DNA of 7,945 bases from Ignavibacteriaceae bacterium (GTDB taxonomy: Bacteria > Bacteroidota > Ignavibacteria > Ignavibacteriales > Ignavibacteriaceae). The first letter of the stretch is position 1. Each line of letters starts with the position of its first letter. The notes beneath the pieces were generated by a model. It did no database searches, had not been told where the DNA came from, and saw only the letters and a list, made by a program, of their open reading frames with translations. The translations under genes were made by a program, and so were the position numbers. Shown here piece by piece: positions 7,536 to 7,945 of the stretch. The stretch lies in contig JAPHUI010000355.1 in assembly GCA_026193755.1 (NCBI GenBank), positions 1 through 7,945 on the forward strand, in the 5' to 3' direction.

Positions 7536-7945
7536 TTACCGACTATTCCTCTTTTGCTCTTGCTGAGAAAATCCAGTAATTTCTGAACAAAAATATTATC
7601 ACCGAACTTTGATTTAATAACTTCCACAGCTTGGGAAACATTTAGAGATTTACTATAAAGGTAACCGTAAGCTTCTTTTAAAATTTGAATATCTTCAGCT
7701 TTAAAACCTCTTCTGCGTAAACCGATAACATTCAATCCGTTAAATTCTGCCGGATTGTGTGCGGCTAAAATATATGGCGGTACATCCTGCGTCACTTTTG
7801 CTGCGCCTGCAATCATTGAATGCTCGCCAACGCGAGAGAACTGGTGTAAACCAGCTAAACCTCCGATAATTACCCAATCTTCTATGTGTGAATGACCTCC
7901 AATCTGAACTGAGTTTGCAATAATACAATTATCACCAACAGAGCA
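7532..7945 (-). CDS. lpxA: Acyl-[ACP]--UDP-N-acetylglucosamine O-acyltransferase LpxA (5' end off window)
   Basis: C-terminal 137 residues of LpxA, the cytoplasmic left-handed beta-helix trimer that adds a 3-hydroxyacyl chain to UDP-GlcNAc as the first step of lipid A synthesis (EC 2.3.1.129). The frame is open to the right edge and starts there at a Cys equivalent to E. coli C127, so the catalytic H125 lies just two residues outside. Visible hexapeptide repeats end in GLHQFSRVGEHSMIAGAA, followed by the family signature QDVPPYILA-x-x-NPAEF-GLN-x-x-GLRRRGF and a helical tail ending [10 protein letters not shown]. By hand alignment H18 matches H144, H34 matches H160, and G47 matches G173, the residue that sets acyl length in E. 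coli. Length from this point (137) agrees with E. coli (136). The stop overlaps the lipM start as ATGA, and its codons AGA GGA form a Shine-Dalgarno-like AGAGGA (7547-7552) 11 bases before the lipM ATG. Confidence 0.95.
   Translation of the reverse strand, partial: CSVGDNCIIANSVQIGGHSHIEDWVIIGGLAGLHQFSRVGEHSMIAGAAKVTQDVPPYILAAHNPAEFNGLNVIGLRRRGFKAEDIQILKEAYGYLYSKSLNVSQAVEVIKSKFGDNIFVQKLLDFLSKSKRGIVGK

Noticed and set aside
7740..7928. 62-codon minus-strand frame
   Set aside because: It overlaps lpxA in another frame, while the lpxA frame gives unmistakable family motifs through the same bases.

Overview
The window looks like chromosome from a Gram-negative member of the Bacteroidota/Chlorobi side of the FCB group, most likely an Ignavibacteria-type organism. 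The evidence is an AT-rich sequence, an LpxA gene (so an outer membrane with lipid A), and a secreted giant whose C-terminus is a textbook type IX secretion (T9SS) type A sorting domain. That domain carries the NYPNPFNP motif, a GQKV turn, an SGVYIYR strand and an SKKMVLVK end, the form common in Ignavibacteria. The taxonomic call is an inference from these features.

All six genes are on the minus strand, so the window reads right to left and the plus strand holds no credible gene. From 7945 down to 4854 there is a tightly packed four-gene run. It consists of the C-terminal half of lpxA (lipid A acyltransferase), a LipM-like octanoyltransferase of the lipoate/biotin ligase fold, panB (ketopantoate hydroxymethyltransferase), and a secreted seven-repeat beta-propeller of the two-component-regulator-propeller type with no attached effector. 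Every junction overlaps: ATGA (4 nt) for lpxA/lipM, TGATG (1 nt) for lipM/panB, and 14 nt for panB/propeller. This implies a single transcript with coupled translation.

A 128-nt gap (4726-4853) separates that run from the second unit. It contains a weak terminator-like hairpin with a T-tract, a weak Bacteroidota-style promoter candidate, and a Shine-Dalgarno-like AAAGGG before the next start.

The second unit is a pair of tandemly duplicated large secreted proteins. The first is complete (978 residues): signal peptide, five Asp-box (BNR) propeller repeats, a DDGxHxDxxAxD domain, a DGDGDG calcium-site-like motif and a T9SS sorting domain. The second begins at an ATGA overlap with the first and runs off the left edge after 597 visible residues. 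The two are clear paralogs: 67 of 100 residues are identical in the last segment visible in both, counted by hand.

Functionally, the right-hand unit is housekeeping (lipid A, lipoylation, pantothenate/CoA) with an unexplained periplasmic or surface propeller at its end. The left-hand unit encodes exported surface proteins of unknown role. No RNA gene, CRISPR array, insertion sequence or attachment site was seen.
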